DNA of 64,000 nucleotides from Amycolatopsis benzoatilytica AK 16/65 (GTDB taxonomy: Bacteria > Actinomycetota > Actinomycetes > Mycobacteriales > Pseudonocardiaceae), in assembly GCF_000383915.1 (NCBI RefSeq), contig NZ_KB912942.1:193806-257805 (forward strand). Reading direction: 5' to 3'. The position numbers were made by a program, and so were the translations under genes. This document shows, piece after piece, positions 42,079 through 50,860 of this stretch; within the stretch, counting starts at the first letter, position 1, and each line of letters starts with the position of its first letter. A model generated the notes under the pieces. That model worked only from the letters and a program-made list of their open reading frames with translations, made no database searches and was not told the DNA's origin.

Positions 42079-42092
42079 ATGACGCTTGTCAT
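42079..42092. promoter_or_regulatory. TetR-type operator, distal copy
   Basis: ATGAC-GCTT-GTCAT, a perfect inverted repeat overlapping a TTGTCA -35 candidate (42086-42091) of the GNAT-TetR operon. Same half-site (ATGAC/GTCAT) and same 4-bp spacing as the operator at the start codon. Confidence 0.65.
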
Positions 42093-42114
42093 AGCACGCG
42101 GGCTGTGCCACCCT

Positions 42115-42140
42115 GCTGTTATGACGACTGTCATAACAGC
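42115..42140. promoter_or_regulatory. TetR-type operator covering the GNAT start codon
   Basis: Perfect 11-bp arms GCTGTTATGAC and GTCATAACAGC around a GACT spacer. The ATG of the GNAT gene (42121) lies inside the left arm. Together with the copy at 42079 it is the most symmetrical operator-like site in the window; the TetR regulator 460 bp downstream is the natural ligand. Confidence 0.75.
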
Positions 42141-42732
42141 GATCAGGCCGGCCACCGCCGGCTCGGTGGCCGAGCTGGTCCGGGCTTCCTCGCCGGAGTC
42201 GCTGCGTCGCCGGTTCACCCTCGGCCGCGCGTTCGAGCCGGACGAGATCCTGGCCCGATACGGGCGGTTTCTCCTCGCCGGCACCTCGCTGGTCGCGGAG
42301 GCGTCCGGCGTTCCGGCCGGGCTGCTGAACGCGGTCCCGGACGACGAGCGCCGCGTCGAGCTGGGGTTGCTCGTCGCCGACGGATGGCAGCGGCGGGGGA
42401 TCGCGCGCGGCCTGGTCGGCCTGGTCACCGGCGGCGAACGGTGGCTCGGCTGGACACTGCACGCCACCGTGCAGGAGGGCAACGTCGCAGCGGAAGGACT
42501 GCTGCGGGCGTGCGGGTTCCGCTTCGCTCCCGGGTACGGCGGGGAGAATGAGTTCGAGCTGACGGTCACGAAGGAGGCTCTCGATGGCGGAACGGCCGGC
42601 GCGCGACCGGATGGTCATCAGCGCTGCGCAGCTGCTGCGTATGCGAGGTCTGAGCGGCACCGGTATGCGCGAAGTGGTGGCACATGCCGAAGCGCCGCGG
42701 GGGTCGCTGCAGCACTACTTCCCGGGCGGTAA
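42121..42732 (+). CDS. GNAT-family acetyltransferase with run-on C-terminus
   Basis: 203-residue protein. Residues 1-150 are a GNAT fold: LRRRFTLGRAF, VELGLLVADGWQRRGIARGLVGLV (acetyl-CoA loop Q/RxxGxG/A as QRRGIA) and LLRACGFRF. It ends naturally near FELTVTKEAL. The last 45 residues are low-complexity and overlap the tetR gene by 149 bp, so an ancestral stop codon may have been lost. A CACCCT box at 42109 places the transcript start at the ATG (leaderless). Acceptor unknown. Confidence 0.75.
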   Translation: MTTVITAIRPATAGSVAELVRASSPESLRRRFTLGRAFEPDEILARYGRFLLAGTSLVAEASGVPAGLLNAVPDDERRVELGLLVADGWQRRGIARGLVGLVTGGERWLGWTLHATVQEGNVAAEGLLRACGFRFAPGYGGENEFELTVTKEALDGGTAGARPDGHQRCAAAAYARSERHRYARSGGTCRSAAGVAAALLPGR

Positions 42733-43174
42733 GGAGCAGCTGTTCGGAGAAGCCATCGACTGGGCTGGCCGTTACGCCGCACGTCGCGTCGCGCGCGCAC
42801 TGGGCTCGCTTGCCGAGCCGTCGCCGTCTGCGTTCTTCGCGGCGATAGTCGAACAGTGGCGGGCGGAATTCCTCGACATCGGCTTCGAGGGCGGCTGCCC
42901 GCTGGTAGCCGCCGTCACCGACAGTCCGGCAGACCTGTTGCGGGAGCGCGCGAACGACGCGTTCCTGCTGTGGCGAAAGCCCATCGTCACAGCGCTCGAG
43001 CAGATGGGTGTGCCCGCCGCGCGTGCTGTTTCGCTGGCAGTGGTGATGATCAGTGCGCTCGAAGGAGCCGTGGTGCTGGCGCGGGCCCAGCGCGATGTTT
43101 CGGCTCTCGACACAGTCGTCACCGAACTGGGCCCGCTGCTCGACACCGCGGTCGAGAAGGGGCGTCGTCGCTAG
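42584..43174 (+). CDS. TetR-family repressor (LmrA/YxaF-type)
   Basis: 196-residue TetR regulator. The N-terminal HTH reads VISAAQLLRMRGLSGTGMREVVAHAEAPRGSLQHYFPGGKEQLF. The C-terminal ligand domain with GCPLVAAVTDSP resembles LmrA/YxaF repressors of efflux and quinone-responsive genes. AAGGAGG is 7 nt upstream of ATG 42584. The palindromes at 42079 and 42115 are its likely operators. It would repress itself and the GNAT gene. Confidence 0.88.
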   Translation: MAERPARDRMVISAAQLLRMRGLSGTGMREVVAHAEAPRGSLQHYFPGGKEQLFGEAIDWAGRYAARRVARALGSLAEPSPSAFFAAIVEQWRAEFLDIGFEGGCPLVAAVTDSPADLLRERANDAFLLWRKPIVTALEQMGVPAARAVSLAVVMISALEGAVVLARAQRDVSALDTVVTELGPLLDTAVEKGRRR

Positions 43175-43902
43175 CGGCTGAGCTTCGCGCGCAATGTCGC
43201 TACCGTGTCCGGATCGTGCAGCAGTTCGCCGAAGTGCGCGGTCTCGGAGTCCATCCGCGCTTCGACGCTCGTGTCCGTGCGGTCGTGCAACAGCGCGCGC
43301 GTCGCCTGCAACGCTCGCATAGACCGGGTCGCGAGGGTCGCTGCGCGTTCCGGCACTCGCTTGCGGAGCGCCGTCGAGTCTTCGAGCACTTCGTTGACCA
43401 ACCCCAGCTGCGCGGCTTCGGCCGCAGGCAGTCGTTCACCGAACAGCAGTAGCTCCGTCGCGCGCTGAGGGCCCACTCGACGCGGCAGTGCGTAGCTGCT
43501 GCCGAACTCCGGCACAAGCCCCAACGGCACGAACGGGAACTGCAAGTAGCTGCGTTCTGTCGCGTAGACGAGATCGCAGTGCAGCAGCAGGGTCGCGCCG
43601 ATCCCGACAGCCGGACCGTCGACCGACGCCAGCACGACAGCCCGCGTCGCGAGCAGCGCCTCCTGAAAGATCCGCGCGGGCGTCTTCTGCCGGTCGCCTG
43701 CTTCGTGCGCGAGGAAGTCGCCGAGGTCGTTGCCCGCGGTGAACGCGCCGCCCGACCCAGTAAGGACGACGATCGGAGTGCTGACCGTGTTGAAGGCTTC
43801 GGCGAGAGCGAGGTACATCCCTTTCGAGAGCGCGTTGCGCTTCTCGGGCCGGTTGATGGTGACAGTAGTGACCTGCCCGTCGACCGTGGTCTCGATACTC
43901 AT
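43171..43902 (-). CDS. Enoyl-CoA hydratase/isomerase family protein
   Basis: 243-residue crotonase-fold enzyme: INRPEKRNALSKGMYLAL, oxyanion loop AFTAGNDLGDF and the second loop SVDGPAVGIGATLLLHCDLVYA. At the first catalytic Glu position of classical hydratases there is AVGIGAT. LVPEFGSSYALPRRVG points to the isomerase-like or PaaG-like branch. It starts directly after the class V aminotransferase stop (TGAATG), so the two are one operon. The CoA substrate is unknown. Confidence 0.86.
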   Translation of the reverse strand: MSIETTVDGQVTTVTINRPEKRNALSKGMYLALAEAFNTVSTPIVVLTGSGGAFTAGNDLGDFLAHEAGDRQKTPARIFQEALLATRAVVLASVDGPAVGIGATLLLHCDLVYATERSYLQFPFVPLGLVPEFGSSYALPRRVGPQRATELLLFGERLPAAEAAQLGLVNEVLEDSTALRKRVPERAATLATRSMRALQATRALLHDRTDTSVEARMDSETAHFGELLHDPDTVATLRAKLSR

Positions 43903-45108
43903 TCACAGCTCCGTAACGGCGTTGAGCAGCAAATCGACCTCTGCTGCGGTTGTGTACGGCGCGATGCCCGCGCGTACGGCACCAGCCTCGCCGAGGCCGA
44001 GGTGCCGAGAACACTCGATCGCATAGAACGTCGCCGCCGGCGCGTTGACGCCTCGCGATGCAAGGTGCTCGTACACGGCCTGCGGCGTGCTGCCCGTGAC
44101 CGAGAAGAGGACAGTAGGCGTACGCCGCCGCTGTGGCGAGCCGTACCGCACGACGCGCGGCAGCGCGGCCAGTCCGTCGTCCAGCCGTCGCAGCAGTGCG
44201 TCTTCGTGCGCTTCGAGTGCTTCGAGCGACGTACGCAGCCGTTCTCGCCGCGTGCCCTCACTGGGTACCAGGCCGGCGAGGAAGTCGATAGCCGCTGTCG
44301 TGCCCGCGAGCAGCTCGTACGGCAACGTGCCCAGCTCGAACCGCTCCGGTACCGCGTTGCTGGAAGGCAGCAGCTTGTCCGGCCGCAGCGTCTCCAACAG
44401 TTCCGGTGCGGCGGCGAGGAGCCCAAGATGCGGCCCGAGGAACTTGTACGGCGAACAGACGTAGAAGTCAGCTCCCAATGCGGCGATGTCCACCGGAGAG
44501 TGCGGCGTGAGGTGCACGCCGTCCACGTAGCTGAGCGCGCCCGCTTCGCGGACCGCCGCCGTGATCGCCGGGATGTCGGGACGCGTGCCGAGCAAGTTGC
44601 CCGCCGCGGTCACCGCGACCAGCCGCGTCCGGTCCGTCAGCAGCGAAGTGAGAGAAGCTGTCGACAGCTCGCCGGTCGCCGGGTCGAAGTCGGCCCAGCG
44701 CACAGTCGCGCCGCGTGCCTCTGCGGCCTGTACCCAGGGCCGGATGTTGGCGTCGTGATCCAGCCGCGTTACGACGATCTCGTCGCCCGGTCCCCAGTCC
44801 TTCGCGAGCGTCCGGGAGAAGTCGTACGTCAGCTGCGTCATGCTCCGGCCGAACACCACGCCCTCCGGACGCGCGCCGAGCAGGTCTGCCACCGCTTGGC
44901 GCGCTTCGCGCACGACGCCGTCCGCGCGCCGCTCTGCGGCAGTGACAACGCCACGGTTCGATATGGCGGCACACAGCGTCGACGACACTGCTTCGCCGAC
45001 TACGTCGGGGACTTGGGAACCACCCGGTCCGTCGAAGTGGGCAGCTCCGCCCTCTAGCGCGGGGAAGTGCTTGCGGATCGCGTTCACGTCGTAGGCCACG
45101 GCTGCCAC
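43903..45108 (-). CDS. Class V aminotransferase, cysteine desulfurase-like (VC1184 subfamily)
   Basis: 401-residue PLP enzyme. Motifs: HFDGPGGSQVP near the N-terminus, SMTQLTYDFSRTL, LDHDANIRPW, YVDGVHLTPHSPVDI and the Schiff-base lysine in CSPYKFLGPHLG. Sequence and length fit the cysteine desulfurase-like VC1184 group, whose true substrate is not established. GTG 45108 is chosen from family N-termini, with GGGGA 9 nt upstream; an in-frame ATG at 45156 is possible. Divergent from peptide deformylase. Confidence 0.84.
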   Translation of the reverse strand: MAAVAYDVNAIRKHFPALEGGAAHFDGPGGSQVPDVVGEAVSSTLCAAISNRGVVTAAERRADGVVREARQAVADLLGARPEGVVFGRSMTQLTYDFSRTLAKDWGPGDEIVVTRLDHDANIRPWVQAAEARGATVRWADFDPATGELSTASLTSLLTDRTRLVAVTAAGNLLGTRPDIPAITAAVREAGALSYVDGVHLTPHSPVDIAALGADFYVCSPYKFLGPHLGLLAAAPELLETLRPDKLLPSSNAVPERFELGTLPYELLAGTTAAIDFLAGLVPSEGTRRERLRTSLEALEAHEDALLRRLDDGLAALPRVVRYGSPQRRRTPTVLFSVTGSTPQAVYEHLASRGVNAPAATFYAIECSRHLGLGEAGAVRAGIAPYTTAAEVDLLLNAVTEL

Positions 45109-45194
45109 TTTGCCTGATCCCCGGGCGAGTGTCGTGCTCCGCGCGAGTGCGATCATGCCGATAGTCCCGTTGTTCGGTCGGAAAGGGGTTCGCC

Positions 45195-45827
45195 GTGCTC
45201 GCCGAAGAGGTCGAAAAGCTGCTCGCCCAGCCCCTGCCGTGGCCGATCGTGCAGGCAGGCGACCCGGTGCTGCGCGCTGCCGCGAAGCCGTACGACGGCG
45301 AACTCAGCGATGCCGCGCTGTCCGCGTTGATCGAAGGGATGAAGGCGACCATGCACGCCGCCCCCGGCGTCGGCCTGGCCGCGCCGCAGATCGGTCTGTC
45401 CGTCCGGATCGCCGTGGTCGAAGACGGCGCCCGCGAACGCCCCGGCGTCCCGGAATCCACCCTCGCCGCCCGGGGCATCGCGCCACTGCCGTTTCGTGTG
45501 CTGGTGAACCCGGCGTACACCCGAGTGGGCGAGGAAACCGCCGCTTTCTTCGAAGGCTGCCTCAGCGTGCACGGCTGGCAAGCGGTCGTCGCGCGCCCGT
45601 TGCGCGTCCAGCTCCGCGGTGCCGACGAAACCGGGGCCGTCCTGGACGAGGAACTCTCCGGCTGGCCAGCTCGGATCATCCAGCACGAAACCGATCACCT
45701 GCACGGCATCCTCTACCTGGACCGCGCCGAGCTGCGTTCGCTGTCCACACACGAGGCCGTCGCCCGCCGCTGGGCGCAGCCGACCCCTGTCGACGCCGCC
45801 CGCGAACTGGGCTTCGACCTGCCCTGA
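45195..45827 (+). CDS. def: Peptide deformylase
   Basis: 210-residue peptide deformylase that removes the N-formyl group from nascent proteins. Motif 1 GVGLAAPQIG and motif 3 QHETDHLHG (HExxH) are intact. Motif 2 reads EGCLSVHGWQA instead of EGCLSVP/S, keeping the metal Cys. An insertion at about residues 75-97 (ARERPGVPESTLAARGIAPL) is typical of secondary actinomycete deformylases. GTG 45195 has GGAAAGGGG upstream. Divergent from the aminotransferase. Confidence 0.92.
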   Translation: MLAEEVEKLLAQPLPWPIVQAGDPVLRAAAKPYDGELSDAALSALIEGMKATMHAAPGVGLAAPQIGLSVRIAVVEDGARERPGVPESTLAARGIAPLPFRVLVNPAYTRVGEETAAFFEGCLSVHGWQAVVARPLRVQLRGADETGAVLDEELSGWPARIIQHETDHLHGILYLDRAELRSLSTHEAVARRWAQPTPVDAARELGFDLP

Positions 45828-45913
45828 CTTCGCGGCCCCGTTTTTGTCGGTGCCCGCTGATACGTTCCTCCGCAGTCGCCCCGCCCGGGGCCGTCGACTG
45901 GGGAGAAACCCAC

Positions 45914-46738
45914 ATGACTTCGTTGCAGGACAAGGCAAAGCTCTTTCGCGACCAGCACTCGGACGGCGTTCTGGTGCTCCCGAACGCCTGGGACGCGGGC
46001 AGCGCCGTGGCGATCGAACGGGCCGGCGCCCCGGCCGTCGCCACCACCAGCGGAGGCGTCTCCTGGGCGCTGGCCCGCGGCGACGGCCAGCACCTGACCC
46101 GCGCGGAAATGCTCGAGGTCATCGCCCAGATCGCCGCAGCGGTAGAAGTCCCGGTGACCGCCGACGTGGAAGGCGGCTACGGCCCAGAACCGGCCGCAGT
46201 GGCCGAAACCGTCGCCGGCGTCGTCGCGGTCGGCGCGGTAGGCGTGAACCTGGAGGACTCCCGAGCAGGCACCCTCACCCTGTTCACTCCCGATGAGCAG
46301 GCAGAACGCCTGCGAGCCGCCCGCGCCGCCGCCGCGTCGGCCGGCCTGGCGGACCTGTGGGTCAACGCCCGGACCGACGTGTACCTGTTCGGCGTCGGCG
46401 AGCCGGAAGGCCGCTACGAGGACGTTGTGACTCGGGCGAACACCTATGCGGAGGCGGGCGCGGACAGCATTTTCGTGCCCGGCTTGGCGGACCTGGAGGT
46501 GCTGGCCGCACTCTCGAAGGCAGCCCCGATCCCGGTGAGCGCCATGGCGGGGCCGGGTGCGCCCGCCGTAGCCGAACTGGCCGAGGCCGGGGTGCGCCGG
46601 GTGAGCGTGGGAACGGCGATCGCCCAGGCCGCGTACTCGCTGGCCCATCACGCGGCCGCCGAGCTGCTGAACCAAGGCACGTACGGAGAGGTAACCGGAG
46701 CGCTGGACTTCGGCACGGTGAACGGCTGGTACCGGTAA
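45914..46738 (+). CDS. Isocitrate lyase/PEP-mutase-family protein
   Basis: 274-residue TIM-barrel enzyme of the ICL/PEPM superfamily: VLPNAWDAGSAVAIERAG, TTSGGVSWALARGDG, TADVEGGYGP, GVNLEDS (metal Glu/Asp) and NARTDVYL. The KKCGH signature of isocitrate lyase is absent, which points to the PEP mutase/oxaloacetase-like or phosphonopyruvate hydrolase-like group. GGGGAGAAA precedes ATG 45914. Substrate not determined by sequence. Confidence 0.86.
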   Translation: MTSLQDKAKLFRDQHSDGVLVLPNAWDAGSAVAIERAGAPAVATTSGGVSWALARGDGQHLTRAEMLEVIAQIAAAVEVPVTADVEGGYGPEPAAVAETVAGVVAVGAVGVNLEDSRAGTLTLFTPDEQAERLRAARAAAASAGLADLWVNARTDVYLFGVGEPEGRYEDVVTRANTYAEAGADSIFVPGLADLEVLAALSKAAPIPVSAMAGPGAPAVAELAEAGVRRVSVGTAIAQAAYSLAHHAAAELLNQGTYGEVTGALDFGTVNGWYR

Positions 46739-46827
46739 GCGATCGGCCGGGAGCGGAGAGGTGCGGGGCGGGTTCGCCGCCCCGCGGCGCACTGGCCGCC
46801 GGAGCCCGGGGAACCCGCGCGCCGTAC

Positions 46828-47307
46828 CTACCGCCCGACCTTCTCCAGCTCCAAGAGCCGCCGCTTGCACTCCACGCCGGCCGCATACCCGGTCAGCGTC
46901 CCGTCAGTGCCCAGCACCCGATGGCAGGGCACCACGATCCCGATCGGATTCCGCCCGTTCGCCGCCCCCACCGCACGGGCGGCCGTGGGTCGCCCGATCG
47001 ACTCCGCTAGTTCGCGGTAAGTCGTCGTCTCCCCGTACGGGATCCGGAGCAGCGCTCGCCACACCGTCACCTGAAAGGAGGTTCCCCGAAGCGCCAAGGG
47101 AAGATCGAACTCCCGCCGCACGCCGGCGAAGTACTCGCCCAGCTGCCGCGCGGCCTCGGCGAACGGCCGGTCGTCCCGCGGCCCGAACGCGGTCTGCGGA
47201 GGCCGATACAGCGCGTCGCCGATGTACAAGCCCGCCAACCCGCCGTCCTGGGCCAGCAAGGTCAACGGCCCCTCCGGGCTGTCGATGACGGTGTGCACCA
47301 CTGTCAT
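46828..47307 (-). CDS. ogt: Methylated-DNA-[protein]-cysteine S-methyltransferase
   Basis: 159-residue O6-alkylguanine-DNA alkyltransferase. The acceptor motif is [10 protein letters not shown]; the helix-turn-helix segment [23 protein letters not shown] and the Asn-hinge are present. It repairs O6-methylguanine by a single-use transfer to Cys. ATG 47307 overlaps the alkA stop by 4 bp (ATGA), so the two alkylation-repair proteins are produced together. Confidence 0.94.
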   Translation of the reverse strand: MTVVHTVIDSPEGPLTLLAQDGGLAGLYIGDALYRPPQTAFGPRDDRPFAEAARQLGEYFAGVRREFDLPLALRGTSFQVTVWRALLRIPYGETTTYRELAESIGRPTAARAVGAANGRNPIGIVVPCHRVLGTDGTLTGYAAGVECKRRLLELEKVGR

Positions 47308-48782
47308 GCCGACGCCGCCGGGATCCGGTTGATCGGGTGGTCCCCAGTCGCCCACAGGTGCTGCACGGCGTAGGCGCGCCACGGCCGCCACCGACCCGCG
47401 TGCGCGATCAGAGCGGCGGGGCTGGTCGGCAGGCCGAGTTGCTCGGAGGCGATCTTCACCCCCAGATCGGTCGCGACGAAAGCGTCCGGGTCGCCGAGCG
47501 CGCGCATCGCGATCGATTCCACCGTCCACGGCCCGAACCCGGGCAGCGCGGCCAGTTGCGCCCGGGCCTCGACCCAATCGCCGCCGACCGTCAGATCGAC
47601 CTGGCCCGCGACCAGAGCGGCGACCAGGCCCAGCAGGGTCGAGCGGCGGGTCTTCGGCATGGCCAGCGTTTCCGGATCCAGCTGCGCCAACGCTTCCGGC
47701 GACGGGAAGAGGTGGGTCAGCCCGCCTTCGCGGTCCTCGATCGGCGTGCCGTGCGCGAGCACGAGCCGAGCGGCGTGAGTGCGGGCGGCGGCGGTCGAGA
47801 CCTGCTGGCCGAGGACCGCTCGTACCGCGAACTCGGCGGCGTCGGTCGTGCGCGGGACCCGGCGGCCAGGGGCGGCGGCGACGAGCGGCGCGAGGGTCGG
47901 GTCGGCGGCGAGCTGTTCGTCGACCGCGACGGGGTCGGCGTCCAGGTCCAGCAGCCACCGGCAGCGACTGATCGCGGCGGACAGGTCGCGCAGGTCGGCG
48001 AGGCTCAGCCGGCAGGCGACGTGATCCGGTTCAGGACGCAGCGCCACGACGCCGTGGCCGTGCGGCAGCCGCAGGGTGCGCCGGTAGGCGCCGTCCCGCC
48101 ATTCCTCGACGCCTGGCACCGCGGTCGCGATCAGGTGGCCGAACAGGTTGTCCGGACATAACGGCTGCCGGAACGGGAGCCGCAGCGTCAGCACGCCGGG
48201 CGAGCTGGTCCGTTTGCCGCCGCGGACGCGCGACCGGAGTTCGCTCGGCGTCAGCGCGAAGACCGCGCGCACGGTCTCGTTGAACGTCCGGATGCTCGAA
48301 AACCCTGCCGCATGAGCGATGTCGCTCATCGCCATCGTCGTGGTTTCGATCAGCAGCCGCGCTGTTTCGGCCCGCTGCGCCCGGGCGAGCGCGAGCGGCC
48401 CGGCACCCAGCTCCGCCTGCACCTGACGCTCCACCTGCCGCACGCTGTACCCGAGCCGCGCGGCCAGCCCCTGCACGCCCTCCCGATCGACCACTCCGTC
48501 GCCGATCAGCCGCATCGCTCGTGCCACGACGTCGGCGCGTTCGTTCCACAGCGGCGAACCCGGCGACGCGTCCGGCCGGCATCGTTTGCACGCCCGGAAA
48601 CCGGCCGCCTGCGCGGCGGCCGCGCTCGGGTAGAAGCGCATGTTCTCGACCTTGGGCGGCACCACCGGACAGCTGGGCCGGCAGTAGATCCGCGTGGTCA
48701 GCACCGCGGTGAAGAACCACCCGTCGAACCGGTCGTCTTTCGATTGCACCGCGCGCACGCAGCGTTCGGTTTCTTGGTACAC
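47304..48782 (-). CDS. alkA: AdaA-AlkA fusion: methyl-phosphotriester sensor and 3-methyladenine DNA glycosylase
   Basis: 492-residue regulator-repair protein. Order: Ada metal domain with YCRPSCP and CKRC (four Zn Cys) at about residues 35-80; AraC-type HTH ([17 protein letters not shown] and [23 protein letters not shown]); AlkA N-domain; and the HhH-GPD glycosylase with [23 protein letters not shown] ending in the catalytic Asp region. Methyl transfer to the sensor Cys should activate the operon. GTG 48782 matches family starts. GTG 48836, which overlaps the upstream small gene by 4 bp, is an alternative. Confidence 0.92.
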   Translation of the reverse strand: MYQETERCVRAVQSKDDRFDGWFFTAVLTTRIYCRPSCPVVPPKVENMRFYPSAAAAQAAGFRACKRCRPDASPGSPLWNERADVVARAMRLIGDGVVDREGVQGLAARLGYSVRQVERQVQAELGAGPLALARAQRAETARLLIETTTMAMSDIAHAAGFSSIRTFNETVRAVFALTPSELRSRVRGGKRTSSPGVLTLRLPFRQPLCPDNLFGHLIATAVPGVEEWRDGAYRRTLRLPHGHGVVALRPEPDHVACRLSLADLRDLSAAISRCRWLLDLDADPVAVDEQLAADPTLAPLVAAAPGRRVPRTTDAAEFAVRAVLGQQVSTAAARTHAARLVLAHGTPIEDREGGLTHLFPSPEALAQLDPETLAMPKTRRSTLLGLVAALVAGQVDLTVGGDWVEARAQLAALPGFGPWTVESIAMRALGDPDAFVATDLGVKIASEQLGLPTSPAALIAHAGRWRPWRAYAVQHLWATGDHPINRIPAASA

Positions 48783-48832
48783 GCCGACCAGTCTGCCGCG
48801 CCGAGCCGGCCAAACCTCGCGAAAAAACGACA

Positions 48833-49006
48833 TCACCCTGACGAGGCGGCCAGCGTTCGCACGGCCGCGCGAGTGTCGGCTACCGCCCTAGCGCCCGAGG
48901 CCCCGCGCTTGCGGCAGCTGATCGCGGTGGACGGCACGACTAGCACGAACGCCAGCCCGAAACCGGCGAACACGGCTATCAGCGCAGGACCGCTCCACCA
49001 GGTCAT
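48833..49006 (-). CDS. Small single-span membrane protein (57 residues)
   Basis: 57-residue reading frame with start ATG 49006 and GGTGGCGG just upstream. It has one membrane segment, WSGPALIAVFAGFGLAFVLV, then a short basic/Ala-rich cytosolic tail. It lies directly upstream of alkA on the same strand and ends at the alternative alkA start. No homologue is recognised. It could be a real micro-protein or a chance frame. Confidence 0.4.
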   Translation of the reverse strand: MTWWSGPALIAVFAGFGLAFVLVVPSTAISCRKRGASGARAVADTRAAVRTLAASSG

Positions 49007-49078
49007 CGTTCCGCCACCCCGGGGTGGGCGGCCCGGCTAGCCGCCGGCAGTAATCTGAGCACGCGGAAGGAGGCGGCA

Positions 49079-49498
49079 GTGGACGACGACATCGAAGACA
49101 ACGCCGACACCGGCCTGCTCGACCCCGAAGACACCCTCGAGGACGGTGATCCGTACGACGAGGGCTACTCGCCGCCGGAACGTCCGCTCGCGACTCGAGA
49201 CTGGGGCACCACCGCGGCCGAGGAAGCCGCGGGCGAAAGCTGGGCGGGCAGGCTGTCCCGCGAACTCCCCGACGTAGCGGCCGGCGGCGGCGACGGTCTC
49301 GGCGACACGGACGACACGGACGGCGAACTGCTCGACAACGAAGTCGGCGACTCGCGCGCTGGCCGTCTAGTGGCCACGAACGAGGGCTTCGGCCCGGACA
49401 CCGACGCCGAACTGCACGCGACCGACATCGGCATCGACGGCGGCGCGGCCTCCGCGGAGGAAGCCGCCATGCACCTGGTCGACCCGCGGGACTCGTGA
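49079..49498 (+). CDS. DUF5709-family acidic protein
   Basis: 139-residue very acidic, low-complexity soluble protein with LLDPEDTLEDGDPYDEGYSPPERP, ESWAGRLSRE and a terminal AEEAAMHLVDP. These are the recognisable blocks of actinobacterial DUF5709. No cysteine, membrane span or catalytic motif. GTG 49079 has GGAAGGAGG upstream. The family has no known function. Confidence 0.82.
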   Translation: MDDDIEDNADTGLLDPEDTLEDGDPYDEGYSPPERPLATRDWGTTAAEEAAGESWAGRLSRELPDVAAGGGDGLGDTDDTDGELLDNEVGDSRAGRLVATNEGFGPDTDAELHATDIGIDGGAASAEEAAMHLVDPRDS

Positions 49499-49516
49499 GC
49501 GCGCCCGGCCCGGCGG

Positions 49517-50401
49517 TCAGTCCGCTGGTTCGCCGATCCAGATCGACGCGGGAAGAACATACGGCCGCAACAGCTTGACCAGCTCGGGGTCGCCTTCGCC
49601 GTGCAGAGTCTGCTCGGTGAGCCTGCGCGCGACGCCAGCCAGGAAGTCGGCGACCTGCACCCTCGGCTCCGACCGCGAGTCCACGAACCGCAGCGGCGGC
49701 ACCGGTTCGAGCAGGTGCGCGAGCCGGGCCGGGGTCAGCGACGGCTGCTCGTCGTGAATGACGTTTTCCGGACGCCAGAACGCGATCGTGTCGGCGAGGG
49801 CGGGCATCAGCGGGTCGAGCGGCGGGACCAGGGCAGGGTCGGCGAGCAACTGGTCCCGCAAGCCGGTGAGAGGTCCACGGGCGTGCGTCAGGTCGCCCAG
49901 GACGTCGGTCTGCGCGAAGAACTCGTCGGGGGTGGTCACCGGAAGCCGGCGGTTCGACGTGTGCAGCAGCCCGGTGAAAGAACGGAGGAAGTCCGCCCAA
50001 CGTCGTGCACCGTGCCGCGCGGGACCGTCGCGGTGCAGCGTACGGGCGCGCTCATCCGGGCGGCGGCGGAGGCACTCCGGATACGGGGTGAGGTCGACCA
50101 GCAGGTCGACTACCTTCCCCGCGAGGAAAAGTGCTTTGTCGACAAGCAGCACACTGGCCGCGTCCGCGAGCGGTTCGGTGAGCAGCCATTCCAGCGCGTC
50201 GCGATGTTTTGCGCGCAACAGATGGTTGGCCTTGTACTCGCGCGCCGGCGAACCGATGAGCTCCCGCAGCCGCGCGACGCATGCCGCGGCTTCCTCCGGT
50301 TCGAGCCGGACAGCGGCGTGCGCGAACACCGCGGTATTCGCGCCGATCAGATTGACGCCTTCCGCGCCGGACTCGTCGCACGCGATCGTCGGCGGCCGCA
50401 C
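49517..50401 (-). CDS. DUF3800-like protein of unknown function
   Basis: 294-residue protein beginning IACDESGAEGVNLIGANTAVFAHA, the Asp-Glu-Ser start typical of RNase-H-like DUF3800 proteins, then SPAREYKANHLLRAKHRDALEWLL and VQVADFLAGVARR. Relatives are sometimes labelled SIR2-like deacetylases without visible support. The acidic residues D5, E6 and the late D of QVADF could bind metal. GTG 50401 starts the conserved part; the frame is open to 50725, but that extension is Arg/Pro-rich. Confidence 0.7.
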   Translation of the reverse strand: MRPPTIACDESGAEGVNLIGANTAVFAHAAVRLEPEEAAACVARLRELIGSPAREYKANHLLRAKHRDALEWLLTEPLADAASVLLVDKALFLAGKVVDLLVDLTPYPECLRRRPDERARTLHRDGPARHGARRWADFLRSFTGLLHTSNRRLPVTTPDEFFAQTDVLGDLTHARGPLTGLRDQLLADPALVPPLDPLMPALADTIAFWRPENVIHDEQPSLTPARLAHLLEPVPPLRFVDSRSEPRVQVADFLAGVARRLTEQTLHGEGDPELVKLLRPYVLPASIWIGEPAD

Positions 50402-50860
50402 AGCTCCCGATCCTGCCAGAGCCGCCGGGCCGGAGGGAACCGTTTTCCGGGGGCTGGGGGCGATCGCGCGATGCCGGGACGGCGCGGACAGCTCCGTAGC
50501 GCTGCCCGAGCTGGCCGCCGCCGCGGCTTGAGTCCTTTGTGGAGACCGCGAGCCCCGCCGCCGGGAGCGCGGCCCAGCGTCCGCCTCGCGGCCGGGGAAC
50601 GCCGATGACACCCGGAACCGCCGGGAGTGCGGTGTGCGCCGCGCTCCCGGCGGCTCCAGGACGGTCGGGCGGCCGGGACGGTGATCCCAGTGCACGGCAC
50701 CGGCGTGCGCCGACCTGGTGAACAAGCCTTCCGGCCGGATCGTTTTCGAACTTAGCCCAGGTCCGGGGCTTGCCAGCGGCCTGTTCCCCTATCGTGTCGG
50801 CGGAACCACGCCTCTGGGCGGGTCCCGAAGGGCGAGCCGGATGCGGTTGAGTGAGAGCGG
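50402..50860. other. 459-bp gap between the DUF3800-like and sigma-factor genes
   Basis: No confident gene. It contains the open but low-quality upstream extension of the DUF3800-like frame, and a long imperfect hairpin (CCGCCGGGAG at 50618 with CTCCCGGCGG at 50644, inner GCGG/CCGC). It should carry both divergent promoters. Confidence 0.5.

Noticed and set aside
43903..45108. Considered as SufS/IscS cysteine desulfurase of Fe-S assembly
   Set aside because: No suf or isc genes nearby, and the sequence fits the VC1184-type side branch rather than SufS.
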